64,000 bases of DNA from Chaetomium olivaceum (GCA_039881045.1 JAYWVB010000025.1:124001-188000); one strand, 5' to 3'; shown: positions 20,065 to 33,454, counted from the first letter of the stretch. Numbers and translations: made by a program. The notes: a model not told the origin generated them from the letters alone.

Positions 20065-23000
20065 ATGCCACCACCAAAACCTTCCCCCAACAAGGCCGGC
20101 CCGCCGCCCGACTACAAGACCGTCGCCGCGCAGTGGGCGGCCGCGAAGCGTGCCAAGGAAGTCGCCGACGCGGACCGCCTCCTCCTTTCCAAGAAGACCA
20201 CCACCGACGACCCTTCCTCCACCGCTACCGCAGAAACGGACATAAAGCAAGAGCAGGAACGCATCACGGCGCGCGAGCGCACCCGCGCCCGCCTCGAAAC
20301 CGCCCGCCGCAACGCCTACAAGTCCCGCTGGGGCTGGACCGCCGCCTTCTGGGCCTGGCTGCTGTGCGTCCATGCGGTCGGCATCGCCTACTTCACGAGC
20401 GGCTTCCTGCTGACGCGCCTGGTGCTGGAGGAGAAATCGGCCTGTGCCACGCCGCCGCTTTCGATAGGGTTGGGGGGTGTGGATGGGGTTTCTGGGGACG
20501 GGGGTCTGCTGCCGGCGTGGCCGGGCAAGGGGACGGTGGAGGGCGGGTGTTGGCACCCGCGCACGTTTGACCGTGCGGTGGTGGTGGTGATTGATGCGTT
20601 GCGGTATGATTTCACGGTGCCGGTGGAGGATGACGAGGCGTTCCATAATGCGTTCCCGTTTCTGTGGGAGACGGCGGTGCGTGAGCCGAACAAGGCGTTT
20701 CTGCGGCCGTTCATTGCGGATCCGCCGACTACTACGCTGCAGCGGTTGAAGGGGCTGACGACGGGGACGCTGCCGACGTTTGTGGATCTGGGGAGCAGCT
20801 TCTCGGGCACGGCGATCGACGAGGATAACCTGCTGATGCAGTTCAAGGATGCGGGAAAGAAAATTGTTCATCTAGGAGACGATACGTGGGAGTCCCTGTT
20901 TCCGGGGTATTTCGAGGGGAATCTGAGCCGGGCGTACGACAGTTTCAATGTCTGGGACTTGCACACGGTCGATAATGGGGTCATTGAGCATATCTTTCCG
21001 GCCATGGAGAAGAGGAACGACTGGGACGTTCTTATCGGACACTGCCTTGGTGTTGACCACGCTGGCCACCGTTATGGGCCGAATCACCCGGAGATGACCA
21101 AGAAACTGCGCCAGATGGACGGTTTTATCAGGGATTTGGCCGACACCATGGATGACAAGACGGTTCTGATCGTGATGGGAGACCACGGAATGGACAGCAA
21201 GGGAGACCACGGCGGTGAGAGCGAAGACGAAGTCGAGGCTGCGCTATGGATGTACTCCCCCAAGGGTATCTTTGGCAGGACGAAGCCGGAATATGTTACA
21301 CCCCCGGCCACCGCCAAGTCTCGCCCCGTCAACCAAATCGACCTCGTTCCCACCCTGGCACTGCTGATGGGCATCCCCATTCCCTTCAACAATCTGGGAA
21401 GGCCAATCGAGGAGGCATTTTCTGGCGCTGCTGGTAATTCCTGGGCCAACCTCGCTGCGGCAGAGAGGACGGCAGCGGCTGGCATCAAGCGCTACCAGTC
21501 ATCCTATTTCGCCGCCCGGGGAATTGAGCAGTCTTCCGGTCCTGGCACTCCCGGTGAGCTCTGGGACAAAGCTGAGAGTCTTATTTCTAAGGGGAAGAAG
21601 CAGGACTGGGAAGCCATCTTCTCGACATTTGCCGCGTATCAGGAGGAGAACCTACAGATATGCAAGGCTTTGTGGGCGAGGTTCGATCTCAAGAATATGG
21701 CTATCGGCATTGCGGTCATGGCACTTGGGGTCATCGCGCTTCTTGTTTACATCTCTAAGGGGGTAGATGACGATGTCATTGATGACGAGGAGCTGGACCT
21801 TGCCGAAAAGAGCTTGGAGCTGCAGGGCATAAAGCCTGACGCATCAGCGACGCCTTCTGACAGTCTCGAGAGGCGTCTAATCTCTGCTGCCCTCCTCGGC
21901 GCCACCCCCGGGTTCCTTGGCGGGGTTGTCTCCTCATTTGTCTCAGGGGCTGGCGACTGGTACCGTGGATCTGGTATTGCCGCTCTGACGAGCATCGGCG
22001 CGGTTCTCGTGTCCATGCATGAGGTTCAGGAGACCGTGATGAAGGTTATCCCCACGACGGCCTGGGGTTGGATGGCGGTCGTCTTCACGGCCAGCCAGTC
22101 CATTGGCTTCGCATCCAACTCGTACACGATCTGGGAAGACTCAATCCTCCTCTTCTTATCACAACATTCGGTTTCGTCAGTGCCCTATCATCACTCAAGA
22201 TCCCCTCCAAGGCGGACCGCTACCTGGCCATCTACCACTCCGTCGTCTTCGCCCTGCTTGGCCGCGTTGCTTCCTTTTCCAAGCTTTGTCGCGAGGAGCA
22301 GATGCCATACTGCACCTCGACCTACTATGCTTCGTCCACGTCTTCCACCTCGGCGCCTTGGCAACTGATCATCCCCTTCCTGGTCTCCGTCATCCTCCCA
22401 TCCATCCTCAAGGCCTATCTCCAACCGACCCGGTCTTACGAAGGCCTTGCCCCGACCTGGATCGGCTACGTCTTCCGCACCGGCCTCTTCATGGCCGCCC
22501 TCTACTGGCTCCTCGACGCGGCCGACAACGGCAACTGGATCCCCGGCCTCCCCGACAAGACCCTCAAAAACATCAACGTCTACACCGCCCAGATGATCCT
22601 CGGCCTCGCCCTAGTCGCCGGCACAACCGCCTTCGTCTGGGCGCCCCCCTGCGTTTCCATCGTCACCTCGGCCTCCCCTTCCGAACCCACCCGCGCCCAG
22701 GTCGCCATCCTCGGGTACGCCAACGCCCACGGCGCCCGCTACCTGCTCCTCCCGCTCAACCTCCTCGCTGCCTGCATCCTCCTCTCCAAGCCCATGGGCG
22801 CCGGCGCACTCGGCCTCATGGCCTGGCAGATCCTCGCCCTCCTCGAAGTGCTCGACCTCAACGACCTCACCACCTCGCCCATCGGGCCCGTGATGCTCGC
22901 CGTGCTCGGCACCTTCCACTTCTTCAAGACGGGCCACCAGGCCGTGCTCAGCACCATCCAGTGGGACGCGGCCTTCATCCCGCTCTTCACCATCCGCTAC

Positions 23001-23354
23001 CCGTGGAGCCCGCTCGTGGTCGCGCTCAACACCTTCGCGGGCCAGATCCTCGCCGCCGCCGCCGTACCCCTATTAGTACTATGGAAGGCCGGGCCGCGGC
23101 GCCGCGGGGTGCTCGAGGCCGTCAGCCGCGCGCTGGCCGTGTTTGTCGCCTACTTTGCTGTTGAGAGCCTGGCCACCATGGCGTGGGCCGGCTACCTGCG
23201 GCGGCACCTGATGCTGTACCGCGTGTTCGGGCCGCGCTTCATGGTCGCGGCCGTGGTGTTGCTGGTGGTGGATGTGGTGGGGATCGCGGTGTCCCTGATG
23301 GGGGTGAGGTGTAACACGATGGCGATAGGGGAGGTTTTTGGGTGGGCTGAGTAG
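20065..23354 (+). CDS. GPI13: GPI ethanolamine phosphate transferase 3 (GPI13/PIG-O)
   Basis: An ER membrane enzyme that adds phosphoethanolamine to the third mannose of the GPI precursor, the step that allows protein attachment. The chosen ATG is at 20065 (MPPPKPSPNK). An N-terminal transmembrane segment lies at about residues 92-125. A lumenal alkaline-phosphatase-like catalytic domain follows, with VVVVIDALRYDF (about 172-183), ADPPTTTLQRLKGLTTGTLP, a conserved GHCLGVDHAGHRYGP and MGDHGMDSKGDHGGES. The C-terminal half is multi-spanning. The gene reads in two frames: the first to FASNSYTIWEDSILLFL (about 22158), the second from TTFGFVSALSSLK (about 22161) to TAG 23352-23354. One missing base near 22147-22162 would join them into about 1096 residues, normal for the family. 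No intron is needed. The break is more likely a sequence error than a real loss, because both halves are intact. Confidence 0.93.
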
Positions 23355-24151
23355 AGCAGGTTGTGTTCTGTATCCTTTGTTTTGTTTATGTATATTCTGG
23401 ATGAGAGTTGCCTTGTGTTGGACATAAGTGGTTGAATAGGGGGCCTTAGAGCCACGAGGTACATTGATAATGTCTAACGTGTCAATAAATCAGGTGTGTG
23501 GTCATAAGAGTCGCTACTCATCGTCTCAACCTGTGACCAAAACAGGGCACGTAAAATTGTTTTACCACAGCCAGTTTCAATCAGTCATCTCTCCATCTCA
23601 ATCTTGCTAAACCAGCACCAGGAGAAACAAAACATGATCAATATGGTCAACATCGACGGAAAAATCTTTGGGGACACCATGTATTCTGTTTTGCGACATG
23701 GTTCTGTGTACGACCCCAATACCAGTCTGAACGACTTCACACGCGCGCTGCTTGGTGAAGGCAGACCATTCCCTAGCCTAGAACGCACAATCTTGTTGAA
23801 GAAGTGGTCAGGCCTTGCTCACCCACCCCGAGTCACCACCCACGCCGAACCCATGACCCGCATCAACACCAAAACCAATAAATGAACCCCTTTTCCATCC
23901 CTCTTGACCGCAAAAACGCCCAGTTGAATATGGCGACCCACCCAATTATGCTAATGCTGTTGAATTCCGGATTTTCCCCTTGCCGACCAACGCCGAGTTG
24001 AGAATGGCGCGCTTGAGGTATCATCTATCGTTACCCATTTTATAACCCGCTAGAAGACCCCCAAAAATGCTAAATGCTGTTGAAAAAAATCCGGGAAAGC
24101 ATAGGGCATCATCAATCAATGATGATGCATTAGTGAGCTTTGTTAAGGCGC
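23355..24151. other. intergenic region between convergent GPI13 and methionine synthase genes
   Basis: About 800 nt with the 3' flanks of both genes. A 93-codon plus-strand open frame (23604-23885) has no recognisable family and is not supported. The part nearest the methionine synthase stop carries diverged repeats, listed separately. Confidence 0.45.
23917..24094. repeat. Diverged duplicated blocks downstream of methionine synthase
   Basis: Block 1 (CGCC-AGTTGA--ATGGCG) occurs at 23917-23935 and 23991-24009. Block 2 (ATGCTAATGCTGTTGAA...TCCGG) occurs at 23948-23970 and 24067-24094. The order is block1-block2-block1-block2, with the spacer expanded from 12 to 57 nt in the second copy. This is compatible with an old tandem duplication in the presumed 3' UTR or terminator of the minus-strand gene. 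Confidence 0.55.
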
Positions 24152-26741
24152 TTAGGCCTTGGTGTACTGCTCACGGAAGTACTTGGCGGCGTTGACCATG
24201 TGGGTGAGGGCACCCTTGACCTCATCCCACTTGCGGGTCTTCAGACCGCAGTCGGGGTTGATCCAGAGCTGCTCAGGGCGGACTGTGTTTTTTGTTAGTG
24301 CTGGTCGTTCTGTAACTGTAGACAGATAAACTTACGGTACTCGAGCATCTCCTGGATGCGCTGCTTGAACTCGGCCTCAGCGGGGACACGAGGGCTGTGG
24401 ATGTCGTAAACACCAGGGCCGATGTGGCGGGGGTAGGCCTCGTCAATGAAGACCTTGAGGAGCTTGGCATCAGACTTGGAGTTCTCAATGGAGAGAACAT
24501 CGGCATCCAGAGCGGCAATGGCTAAGAATCATGTCAGTACGTTATGGTTCAACTCAGGAAACACTGATACTGACCGTGGAAGAAGTCCTGGAACTCGGAG
24601 TAGCAGAAGTGGGAGTGGATCTGAGTCGAGTCCTCAACACCGGCAGTGGCCAGCTTGAAGCTGTTTACGGCCCACTTGAGGTAGGCGTCACGCTCAGAGC
24701 CCTTGCGGAGAGGGAGACCCTCACGGAGGGCCGGCTCATCGACCTGGATGACGAAGATGCCGTTCTTCTCAAGGTCAACGACCTCATCACGGAGCGCGAG
24801 AGCGAGCTGCTGGCACTGGACGGACTGGTGGACGTCGACACGGGGGAAAGACCACCGCAGGCAGGTGACGGGGCCGGTAAGCATGCCCTTCATGGGCTTC
24901 TTGGAGACCGAGGCAGCGTACTTGCTCTCCTTGACGGTCATGGGAGCAGGGCGGGAGATGTCGCCGACAATGATAGGAGGGCGGACGCAGCGAGAGCCAT
25001 AAGACTGAACCCAGGCGTGGGTGGTGAAGACGTAGCCCTGGAGGCGCTCACCGAAGTACTGGACCATGTCGTTACGCTCAGGCTCACCGTGGACGTAGAC
25101 GTCAAGGCCGAGCTCATCCTGGATCTGGATGGCGTAGTCGATCTCCTTCTTGATGAAGTCGTCATACTGCTGCTCGTTGATCTCACCCTTGGTGAACTTG
25201 TTCCGCTGGACACGGATCTCGCTGGTCTGGGGGAAAGAGCCAATGGTGGTGGTGGGGAAGAGAGGAAGGCTGAGGTGCTTCTTCTGCTGAGCGTAACGGT
25301 TGTCAAACTCAGTCTTGCGGTTGTGCTGAGCCTCGGTAACCTGAGACTGGCGCTCCTTGACCTTGGGGTCGTTGGTGCGGGTCGACTCGGCACGCGCCTT
25401 CATGGCGGCAGCGTTGGCCTCGAGCTCAGCGCTGACGGCGCTGGCATCGGACACAGCCTTGGCAAGAATGGAAACCTCCTTGACCTTCTCGCTGGCAAAG
25501 GAGAACCACTCGTAGACATCAGCGGGAAGCTTCTTCTCGCTGGCGAGGGTGTGCGGGGTGTGGAGGAGAGAGCTGGAAGTGGCAACAATGACACGCTCGG
25601 GGCCGAGGGCCTTAATGGCGGTCTGGAGAAGATCAAGCGACTTCTTGAAGTCGTTCTTCCAGATGTTCCTGCCGTCAACAACACCGGCAGCTATTCATTA
25701 GGTTAGCACGGACCCATGCCTCGGTATAGGGAAAGTTCACTAACAGAGGATCTGGTTGGCGCCGAGCTGCTTGATGACAGGCTCGAGCTGCTCGGGGTTG
25801 CGGACAAGGTCGACATGGAGACCCTGGGCCTTGGCAAAGGCGGGGAGGACGTCAAAGTTGTGGACGATGTCACCGAAGTAGGTGGCGACGACGATAGGGG
25901 GAACAGCGCTGCCCTGGGCGGCGATGGCCTCATATGCGGGCTTGAAGGCGGCCTTGATCTCGGGGCGGAGATCGAAGACGAGGACGGGCTCGTCGATCTG
26001 GACGCTCTCGGCACCAGCAGCCTTGAGGGCCTTCAGGAGCTCGATGTAGACGGGGACGAGCTTGTCAAGGAGAGTGATGGGGTCGACGGACGAGCCACGG
26101 TCGGCCTTGCCGAGGGCAAGGAAAGAGACGGGGCCGACGAGGACGGGGCGGGTCTGGATGCCAGCCTCCTTGGCCTCGAGGAACTCCCGAACGGGCTTGG
26201 GGTCCTTGGCAAGGGAGAAGGTCTGGTTGTCCTGAAGAGTGGGCTTGACATAGTGGTAGTTCGAGTCGAACCACTTGACCATCTCGAGGGCGGGCACGTC
26301 CACACCGCCCTTCTGGTGGCCACGACCCATGGCAAAGTACTCATCGAGCGGGGACAGCTTCTGCGAGGTGTAACGTTCGGGGACAGCCTGCAGTGTAAAA
26401 CGCCCTGGTTAGCCGGATGACCCGGAAGTAATAGACAGTTTGATGTGAACTCACGTTGAAGAGCTGGATGTGGTCAAGAACGTGGTCGTAGAAAGCAAAG
26501 TCGTTGGAGGGGATGATGTCGACACCGGCATCCTTCTGGATCTTCCAGTGGGCAAGACGGAGCCTCTTGGCCTCAGCGAGGAGGTCCTCCTGGCTGATCT
26601 TGTCGGCCCAGTAGGCCTCGTTCGCCTTCTTGAGGTCCCGAAGGACACCCATGCGGCTAAACCAGCATTGTCAACATTGGGCTCAAAACAGCATTGAATC
26701 AATTGGACTTACGGGAAACCCAGGACGGATGACTGAACCAT
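24152..26741 (-). CDS. MET6: Cobalamin-independent methionine synthase
   Basis: 5-methyltetrahydropteroyltriglutamate-homocysteine methyltransferase, the last step of methionine synthesis in the cytosol. Six exons on the minus strand: 26713-26741, 26455-26656, 25745-26387, 24575-25690, 24336-24521 and 24152-24282, with introns of 53-67 nt. All phases agree and give 768 residues, the usual fungal length, without any frame correction. The N-terminus MVQSSVLGFPRMG with LRDLKKANEAYW is diagnostic. The catalytic C-terminal barrel shows VVDGRNIWKNDF, HSHFCYSEFQDFFH (His and Cys zinc ligands) and NPDCGLKTRKW (zinc-binding Cys). A long open frame on the opposite strand at 24531-25706 is a codon-bias shadow. 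Gene identity is certain. Confidence 0.97.
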
Positions 26742-28148
26742 CTTGAGGCGGGGGAGGGGTTGACTGGGTATCAAGGATCTGATGCGGGGCAGCAGTGTGA
26801 AAACGAAACCTCTTCCTGTTCCTGCCTCAAGCTTGGATCAAGAGAATCAGGTTTGGGAAGATGAGAGATGAGGAAGAAAGGAGGAGGGGAAGAAGGAGGA
26901 AGAGGAAAGAACGAGTTGATGTGCAGGACGGGGAGAATTTGACTTCGCTGGAGAGGGGGGGCAGGAGCTGGGGTGCGGGGCCGTAATCGGTGGGGGGTCC
27001 CACCGCAACTTTCGGAGCCCGACCGCCTTTGGGAAAGAATGTCTCGACGAGTCGATGCTCTTCACACTTCACATGGAGGGCTGGAAGGGGGAGGGGTAAG
27101 CATGGGTGGAAATCCCAGGGTCTTTTTCGGATATCTCTGGAGCTTGAAAAGCTTGGCCGCGTACAGTTCTGTTAGTCACTTCTTGTTATCCACTGTCACC
27201 CTAAGCTGTGCTTTGTGCCCCTCAGGTACCCCTCCGTACCCATCGACGCTATCTTTGGCGCGGATGGTGTGACCGATACCCGAATCGACCAGGTTTTCTT
27301 GCACCACCGAAAGGGGGGGCCCTCCGTGGACCGGGCTCCAGTCACTGCTCGATGCAGGCGGGGTCCCTCCAATGCAACCTGGCCGACAACGCTCCGGACC
27401 GTTTAATGTGGTAAAAAAATAATCAAGGGAACTTGGGTTACTCGGATGTCGCACTCGATGTCTCCGAAAGCTAACCTTCACCACTTCGTACTTTTCTTAT
27501 CTCCCCGAGATGGCTTCGAAGACTCGGCGAGTTTTGACGATGAAGACTTTGATGACTTCATTGTAAGCTGTCAACCCCAGATCTCCGCGAAAAAAAGCAT
27601 GACATGGGTGAGGGATGTCGTTCACTGATGCGTTTGACACACGGGCCACAATCGTCCCTTCTCGCCCGATCCTAATCGGCCGGTCGGGTTAACCCTTTCT
27701 GCCTCAGGCGACAACATCGGATGGCTTTGAGAAATATTGTTTACATACATAGCCAAGAGAACTATGTATTTATCCGTTATGTTCTCAAATAGTAAGACAC
27801 AGTGCAACAGTATGGTCCCAGTCCAGAGGCAGATTGCTCCAGCCAACCCGGAGCATTTGGAGCATGGGCGAATCGCCAACCAACCTGGCTGCTCTCTACT
27901 CTCCAGCCTCGCACAGGCGTCGTCATCACCAACGCTGCCGTCCCCAGAGGCTGGGTGATTGATTCTTGAATTCCCACAACAGAATAATTAAGCTTTTACC
28001 TACCTATTTACCCTAGTTAACGCCGCAAATCCCTCAAGAGGCACGACGAGTCGGTCACTTCGAGTCTCCACTTCTGCGTGTGCTCTCCCCCTTTTCCGAT
28101 ACCTACCCTACCCGACCGACCCTGATCGGGCTTGACATCACCGACGCC
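26742..28148. other. intergenic region between divergent MET6 and PAN1
   Basis: A shared 1.4 kb upstream region. CT-rich tracts are present on the MET6 side (26860-26930, read as the complement). No known binding site could be assigned with confidence and no coding region is supported. Confidence 0.45.
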
Positions 28149-31100
28149 ATGTATTCGAATTCGAACAACTTCCTCGGCGGCAATGGCATGGGTTCCGGTG
28201 CTCCGCAATATGGCGCTGGCCAGCCCCAGCAACAGCAGCAGCAGCAGCCAGGCCCGTTCGCCCCGCAGCCCACGGGCTTCGCTCAAGCGCCGCTTCAGCA
28301 GTATACGGGCTACCCGGGCTTGCAAGCACCGCAGGGGCAGCTGCAGCCGCAGTTCACCGGCTACGGCCAGACTCCGCAGCAGGGTATGGCCACTGGCGCA
28401 CCGCCAATGCCAGCTATTCCCCAACAATTCCAGCAACAGTTCCAGCAGCAGCAACAGCAGCAGCAGCAGCCCCAACAGCAGCCGAGCCCCTTCGCGGCAG
28501 CGCCCGCCCAGTCCGCCCAGACGCTGGCGCCCCCTCCACCTGTAAAGCCGCAAGCCACCGGCTTCAGCGAGATGGCGGCTTCATTCCATGCCGCCGGCGG
28601 CGCAAGACCCAAGCCCAGCGCGGCCCCGAGGAAGGCAAACACAGTTCCGAATATACGTCTCTCCTTTATCACGGCGCCAGATCAGGCCAAGTTTGAGACC
28701 TTGTTCAAATCTGCGGTTGGTGACGGCCAAACCACCATGTCGGGAGAGAAGGCGAGAGACTTGCTGCTACGGTCTAGGCTCGACGGAGACTCGCTGTCTC
28801 ACATCTGGTGAGTGGGCTCAGAAAAGATATGGTATCTGTTCTGCCATGGTGCTGACTTGTTCTAGGACGCTTGCCGATACTACTAGATCCGGGCAGCTAC
28901 ATTTCCCGGAGTTTGCCCTCGCCATGTATCTCTGCAACCTGAAGCTCACCGGAAAGTCGCTGCCGCCCTCACTGCCCGACAACATCAAGAACGAGGTCTC
29001 TAGCATGGTGGATATTATCAACTTTAGCATTGCGGAGGAGGCCGGTTCTGCTTCTGCCACATCCACCAACGCGCCCGATTTTGGCGTGCGCCAAAACACG
29101 GCTACCCCTCCAGTTATTCAACACCCTCAACCGCAGCCGTCGAGCTCACAACTTCTCCAGGCGCAGATGACGGGATTTCCTACTCAGCAGACCGGGTTTA
29201 TGGGGCAAGGCCTTCAGGCGCAGCAAACGGGTATGCCTCAGGCGACTGGCTACACTGGTCCCCGGCCACCTATGCCGCCCATGCCGACGGGGTTCGGTTC
29301 AAACTTGTCACCGAATGTCGGCCCCGGCGGTATGCCCGCACCGTTGAATGCTCAGCCAACAGGGCGCCCCGGCCAGTGGGGCCTTGTCAACACGCCTGCG
29401 ACCGGGTTGCCGAACATTGATGCCCTACAGGCGCGCATGATGCCGCAGCAAGGCCGTGAACAGCAGGACTACACCACCGCCGGATTGCAAGGAAATGCCG
29501 TGATCCCCTGGGCCATTACCAAAGACGAGAAGACTCGGTACGACGCCCTATTCCGCGCGTGGGATGGTTTGAACAAGGGGTATATCGGTGGTGACCAGGC
29601 TATCGAGATCTTTGGCCAGAGCGGCTTGGAGAAGCCCGACCTTGAGCGTGCCTGGACGCTCGCGGACCATGGAAACAAGGGGCGCCTGGATCTTGATGAG
29701 TTCGCCGTGGCTATGCATTTGATCTACCGCAAGCTCAACGGTTATCCCATTCCAAACCAACTTCCTCCTGAACTGGTACCTCCTTCCACCAGGAATTTCA
29801 ACGAGTCCCTCGGCACTATCAAGAACATGCTCCATAAGGAATCGGATTTCCGAAAGAACTCGGGCGCTACCTTGCTGCCGCAAAAGACTGGTGTCAGCTA
29901 TCTGAAGAACCACTCGTTCCGAGGTGCCGGAGGCGCTTCTGCTAATCGCAAGGATGCCACCGTCTTCAAGAACAATGATGATGCCGTCGGATATCGATCA
30001 AGCGCGCGGCGCAGAGTCGGTAATGTATCACCTCGCCCCGAATCTCCAGGATCTGTAGGCTCCAACGAAGAGTTGAGCCTGGATCAACTGCGGAAGAAGA
30101 TCAAGGAGAAGCAGGTACTCCTTGACGCGATGGACTTTGCCGACGAGAAGAACATTGAGGAGGACGACATCCTTGATAGGCGTGACCGCCGCGAGGCCGA
30201 CGAGCTTTATCGCCGCATCAGGAGGATCCAGGAGGATATCGACAACCACCCGGATGCGTCCATGATCGGAGGGGACTCCGAAGCTGAGCGGAGAGCCCTG
30301 AAGCGCCAGCTGCAGAACCTGACCGACAAGATCCCCGAACTGGCGTCTCAGGTTAGAAAGACTGAGAAGGCAATCGCGGACGCAAGACTTGAATTGTTCC
30401 GCCTGAAGGATGCCAAGGCCCACCCAGGCAGCGCCGCCGCCATTGTCGGGACGGGCCCCGGCGGTGCCATTACCGAATCTGACAGGCTCAAGGCGCGCGC
30501 CAAAGCTATGATGCAACAGCGGACTGCTGCCCTAACTGGCAAGAAGATTGACGTGAGCAATGACCAGGACGCAGAGAAGCGGCTTGAGGAAGAGAGTATC
30601 AAGGCGAGAACTGAGAAGGAAAACAACGAACGTATGGTCCGGGATGTTGAAGATAGCGTTCGCGACTTCGCCAAGGGTATCGAAGACAACCTCAAGGAGG
30701 GTGGCCAGGATTCTACGACGGAGCACGAGAAGCGCCGATGGGAGGATGCTCTCGGAGTCGAGGACGAGGTCAGAGATTTTATTTACGATCTCCAACGCTC
30801 TAGCCGTGCCTCTCGTATCAGGTCCCAGGACCGGCAAGGCGGGCGCCAGGCCACCCAGGCGCCTGTCAGTGCTGAGGCACCTCCTACCGCCCGGGTTGAT
30901 AGCCCCGCCAGTATTTCGCGTACCGCCTCCCCGGCGGCCGCCCCTGCTGCAGGCGGATCATACTCATCATACAAGACTCCCGAGGAGAGAGCCGCCTTCA
31001 TCAAGCAGCAAGCCGAGCAACGCATGGCAGAGCGGCTTGCCGCCCTGGGTATCAAGGCCCCGACGAAACCGGGGGAAACAGCGGCTCAGCGAGCTGAGCG

Positions 31101-32604
31101 TGAGCGGGCCGAACGCGCCGCCAAGTTACGGCAGGCAGAGGAGGAAGACGCCCGCCGCGAAACAGAGAGACAGGCAAGGCTCGCTGAAGAACAAGGCGTT
31201 CCCCCGCCGGCTCCTCCGCAGGCTGCCAAGCCTGAGGGCAAGAAGCCGCCTCCGCCTCCCAGCCGCAAAGCGGCCAAGCCGGACGATAGGCGTGCCGAGG
31301 AGGAGCTCGCTGCAAAGAAGGCGGGGGAGGAGCGCCTGGAACGCGAGCGTGAAGAACAGGCGCGCGCGAGACGTGAGCTTGAGTAAGTCTACAGCGCAGC
31401 CGCACAGTTTGAGTGATCGCTAACAGTGTGGTGTAGGGGTCAAGCCAAGGTTCAAGAGGATGAGCTTGCCAGGGAGCGTGAGGAAGCTGACGCTCGCCTC
31501 AAGGCGCTCGAGGAGCAAGTCCGGCAGGGCAAGTTGAAGAAGGAGGAGGAGAAGCGGAAGAAGAAAGCAGCGCTAGCTGAGGCCAAGGAGGCCAAGGAGA
31601 AGGAAGCTCAACTGGCCCAGCGGAGAGCCGAGATTGAAGCTGCCCGTAAACGCGAGGAAGAGCTTCGCAAACAGCTTGAAGCTATGGATGATGATAGCTC
31701 TTCATCAGACGACGAGGGCCCCCAACAAATCACTCCACAGGCGTCAACTCCGACGATGGGCGACAGCCAGATCGTCAACCGGGAACCAGAGCGACAGCCC
31801 ACCCCACCGCCCGCACCGGTGGTTTCCCCGCCGCAAATCGTGACATCTAGCCCTCCCACTGATGGGGAGAGCCGTAATCCCTACTTTAGGATGATGTCGC
31901 ACTCGGACGCCTCCCCGGCAGCGGCAGCTGCACCCCCGGTAGCTCCGCCCGCGCCACCGGCGCCGCCGCAGCCCGAAGCGTCCACGAACCCGTTCCACCG
32001 CATTGCACAGGCCCCCGCGGCATCGCCGGTTCCCGTGACAAGACGACGTCCCGATGACGATGGCTGGGGCTCAGACAAGGACGAAGAAGACGAGGAATCG
32101 GACGACGATAGGCCGGGCGGTAAGAGCGCCGCGGCGCTAGCTTCCATCCTGTTCGGCACCATGGCGCCGCCGCGTCCGCTGTCTGCAACTGGCGATAAAT
32201 CTGCTGCCTCACCTACCGTGAGCTCCCCAGTTGCGCCACCCCCCCAGCCGGCTTCACCGCCAGCGGCATCCCCATCGGCACCGCCGCCTCCTCCGCCGAT
32301 GCCCGGTTCTTTCCCGAGCACCAGCCCCGGTCCCGGCGCTCCGCCACCACCGCCGCCACCGCCGCCCCCGATGCCTTCCGTTGGTGGCCCGCCGGGAGCT
32401 CCTCCCCCGCCGCCGCCACCGCCCCCGGGAATGGCCCCTCCCGCACCGCCGCCGCCGCCTCCCGCGGGTGGCCCACCGGCTGCTCCGAGCGGAGGAGGCC
32501 GGCCTGCAGGGCTCCTCGGCGAGATCCAAGCGGGCAAGGCGCTCAAGAAAACGGCTACACGCGACAAGAGCGCCGCTGCTGTGGCCGGCCGAGTGCTAGA
32601 TTGA
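28149..32604 (+). CDS. PAN1: Actin cytoskeleton-regulatory protein Pan1
   Basis: An endocytic scaffold that binds clathrin adaptors and activates Arp2/3 at cortical actin patches. Three exons: 28149-28807, 28866-31382, 31437-32604 (introns 58 and 54 nt; TG|G and GA|G split codons), 1447 residues, typical of fungal Pan1. A Gln/Pro-rich N-terminus with QPTGF-like repeats leads to EH domain 1 at about residues 172-265 (FETLFKSAVGDGQTTMSG). A second set of TGF repeats precedes EH domain 2 at about 436-530 (TRYDALFRAWDGLNKGYIGG and the calcium-loop-like ADHGNKGRLDLDEF). Long coiled coils follow (about 620-730 and 940-1150). The C-terminus is a polyproline region with a WH2 motif, LLGEIQAGKALKKT. 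CAG repeats at 28230-28250 and 28437-28470 encode the poly-Gln tracts. No frame break. Confidence 0.96.
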
Positions 32605-33454
32605 TTTTCATCTATTGGTTTATGCGCCCCGCTGCTACTACTGCTGTGCGACGCGGCAGTCACGTCGGGGCGGTTGGCTACGTGCAGGGGAGAGAGATAC
32701 GAGGCGCTTAGCCGGGGAACTGGGAAGAAGTGGAGAGGGGATATTGGGGAAGTTGGGGAAGTGAGCTGGGGAAGCGAGTCGGGGAGGGGATGTATAGTAC
32801 GGGGTTGTATGTTCTTGGGTCTTGGGGGGTAGCACTCGGCTGGTGAGCTCGTCTACCACCTACCGAGCTTTATTTACCGATTGGGTGGCTACTTGTACTC
32901 CCTCCTGCCGCATTTCGATTCTATTGTTTTTACTTGAGACAGTAGAATAAAGGTAGCCAAGTCGAGTTTCGAGCTGGTAGTCCTTCTTCCTCATAATTAC
33001 GTAACGTTAGACAGACATGGAGATGGTCAAGGTAACCGTGACGGTGAGCCGCGGATGTATGCATGCATGTATTCCGTATTTGACCAGCCGACCGGTCGGA
33101 CCGACCGACCCAACCCGACCGTTGATCACGGGCCTAGACTCTGTAACTCATGGGCCGAGCGAGCAACGGCGCTGTCGTGGATGCACATCCTATCCTCCTA
33201 CCCCGATTGCCCCGCCCCTCGCTCGGCCGCGCCTCCGATCTCTGAGATCTCTCCTAGCTACGTGCAGTGTAGCGCCGCTCATCACAGCTCGACCTGCCGA
33301 GACATACAGGGGAGCTAGTTAAGGTGCCCCGAGCGCGGACGGGGCGCCGCCGGGCCCCCTGCATAAACTCTCTGGTGGTGGCGCTTCTTTTCATCATTCA
33401 TCCGTCATCTGTCAGTCATCATCATCCCTTGCGACGCGGATGCAAAGACGGCAA

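Noticed and set aside
23604..23885. 93-codon plus-strand open frame between GPI13 and MET6
   Set aside because: The middle part looks somewhat protein-like, but it has no family match I can name and lies in the convergent 3' flanks.
24531..25706. 391-codon plus-strand open frame across MET6
   Set aside because: It is exactly antisense to the well-supported methionine synthase exons; strong codon bias makes the opposite strand open.
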